Source of the DNA: an uncultured Rhodoferax sp.
GTDB taxonomy: Bacteria; Pseudomonadota; Gammaproteobacteria; Burkholderiales; Burkholderiaceae_C
Assembly (NCBI GenBank): GCA_936943465.1
Contig: CAKZJN010000004.1
Span: forward strand, 1-5,813
Length of the DNA: 5,813 nt
Reading direction: 5' to 3'
Part shown: positions 5,011 through 5,813 of the stretch, in pieces
How positions within the stretch are numbered: the first letter of the stretch is position 1
Layout of the letters: each line of letters starts with the position of its first letter
Notes under the pieces: model-generated
The model's input: only the letters and a program-made list of their open reading frames with translations
What the model was told of the DNA's origin: nothing
Database searches by the model: none
Translations under genes and position numbers: made by a program

Positions 5011-5813
5011 GCAGCCTTTCCAATGCGGCCCTGGCGCAGGGCGGTAACCACCTGCTCCTTGGGACCATCTGCCACGATGCGACCGCCATCCATCACGATG
5101 ATGCGGTCAACCAGTTCGAGCAAGGCCGTGCGGTGGCTGATCAGCAGCACCGTCTTGTCCTTTGCATACTCGGTAATGCGGCGCTTGATGTCTTCTTCGC
5201 TCGAATAATCCATGCTCGACGTGGGTTCGTCCAGCAGCAGGATGGGCGGGTCGTTAATCACCGCGCGGGCAATCGCGACGCCCTGGCGCTGGCCGCCCGA
5301 CAGCGATTCGCCGCGTTCGCCGACCAGCATGTCAAAGCCCTGCGGATGGTGGTTGACCAGCGACAGCACACCACCGATTTCGGCCGCCCGCACGATATCC
5401 TGGTGCTGCGCCTGCGGTGCGCCCAGCGTGATGTTTTCGCGCAGGGTGCCGTAAAACAGCATGATGTCCTGCTGCACATAGCCAATCTGGCTGCGCAGTT
5501 CGGCCGGGTCAAGTTGGCGCAGATCAATGCCGTCCACCAGCACCGCGCCTTCGGTCGGCTGGAACAGGCCCAGCACCAGTTTCTCCAGCGTGGTCTTGCC
5601 GGAACCAATGCGTCCCAGAATAGCCACCTTTTCGCCCGGCTTGATGCGGAAGCTCAAACCGTGCAGCGAGGGCGCGGTCTGGCCGGGGTAGGCAAAGCTC
5701 ACATTGCGGAACTCGATGGCACCTTGCAGGCGGCCCCGGTTGACGTAATTGGCGTCCGCCGGGCGCTCCACATCGCGCTTCATCATCTCGTCGAGCGAGT
5801 GCAGGGCGGTGGA
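5007..5813 (-). CDS. Type I secretion ABC transporter, nucleotide-binding domain (LapB/HlyB-like, 5' part missing)
   Basis: Only the last 268 codons are present; the frame runs in from the right edge, beginning STALHSLDEMMKRDVERP. The ATG at 5786-5784 is therefore internal and not the start. The visible part is an ABC ATPase domain with all key motifs, numbered from the first visible residue: Walker A GRIGSGKTT (67-75), Q-loop YVQQD (112-116), signature LSGGQRQ (171-177), Walker B ILLLDEPTS (191-199) and the H-loop histidine in ISHRT (225-229). Nothing suggests inactivation. FYGTLRENITLG after the Q-loop and the peptide-exporter-like pattern fit type I secretion transporters, which power export of RTX adhesins through the inner membrane. 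The transmembrane domain and any N-terminal C39-like peptidase-related domain would lie outside the window. Its stop overlaps the HlyD-type start (ATGA), showing that they are expressed together. Confidence 0.95.
   Translation of the reverse strand, partial: STALHSLDEMMKRDVERPADANYVNRGRLQGAIEFRNVSFAYPGQTAPSLHGLSFRIKPGEKVAILGRIGSGKTTLEKLVLGLFQPTEGAVLVDGIDLRQLDPAELRSQIGYVQQDIMLFYGTLRENITLGAPQAQHQDIVRAAEIGGVLSLVNHHPQGFDMLVGERGESLSGGQRQGVAIARAVINDPPILLLDEPTSSMDYSSEEDIKRRITEYAKDKTVLLISHRTALLELVDRIIVMDGGRIVADGPKEQVVTALRQGRIGKAA

Noticed and set aside
3298..5208. A 636-codon open frame on the plus strand, the longest closed frame in the window
   Set aside because: It lies antisense to all of the HlyD-type gene and parts of two other well-supported genes. 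Its translation is dominated by His, Gln, Arg and Gly without any domain, which is typical of the complement of a GC-rich gene.
5007..5786. Treating the ATG at 5786 as the start of a stand-alone ATPase gene
   Set aside because: The frame is open without a stop to the right edge, and the residues upstream (STALHSLDE) fit the linker before the ATPase domain of type I secretion transporters, so this is a truncated full-length transporter.

Overview
The window looks like a moderately high-GC proteobacterial chromosome segment. Codon use and protein style suggest a betaproteobacterium, possibly Burkholderiales/Comamonadaceae, but there is no rRNA or other lineage marker, so this is only an inference. 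Every gene I can support lies on the minus strand. In transcription order (right to left) they are: the 3' part of a type I secretion ABC transporter, an HlyD/LapC-type membrane-fusion protein, a LuxR-family regulator with a degenerate receiver domain, an 83-residue protein of unknown function, a rho-independent terminator, and the first 822 codons of a very large repetitive adhesin that runs off the left edge.

Positions 5813-2658 form a tight operon. Its four reading frames are joined by three consecutive stop/start overlaps of the ATGA type, so the transporter, adaptor, regulator and small protein are probably translationally coupled. The ABC protein is cut by the right edge: only its nucleotide-binding half is present and its start is missing. 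No outer-membrane TolC/LapE-type gene is in the window.

Positions 2657-2469 are non-coding. They hold the operon's terminator, a possible operator-like inverted repeat, and a clear Shine-Dalgarno for the adhesin. The adhesin therefore probably has its own promoter, although it lies directly downstream of, and collinear with, its exporter.

Positions 2468-1 are one open frame. It starts with an N-terminal retention module like that of LapA/BapA-type adhesins, followed by a dialanine Thr-Ala-Ala-Ser motif and a six-glycine linker. After these come three Ig-like domains and then VCBS-type repeats, the last two of which are almost identical at the DNA level. The RTX repeats and C-terminal secretion signal expected of such a protein would lie beyond the left edge.

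Taken together, this is a Lap/Bap-type biofilm adhesin locus. The ABC and HlyD proteins would export the adhesin, and its N-terminal module would hold it in the outer-membrane pore. The dialanine site is where a LapG-type periplasmic protease would be expected to release it, though neither LapD nor LapG is encoded here. The least explained parts are the pseudo-receiver LuxR protein and the 83-residue protein, both locked into the export operon.
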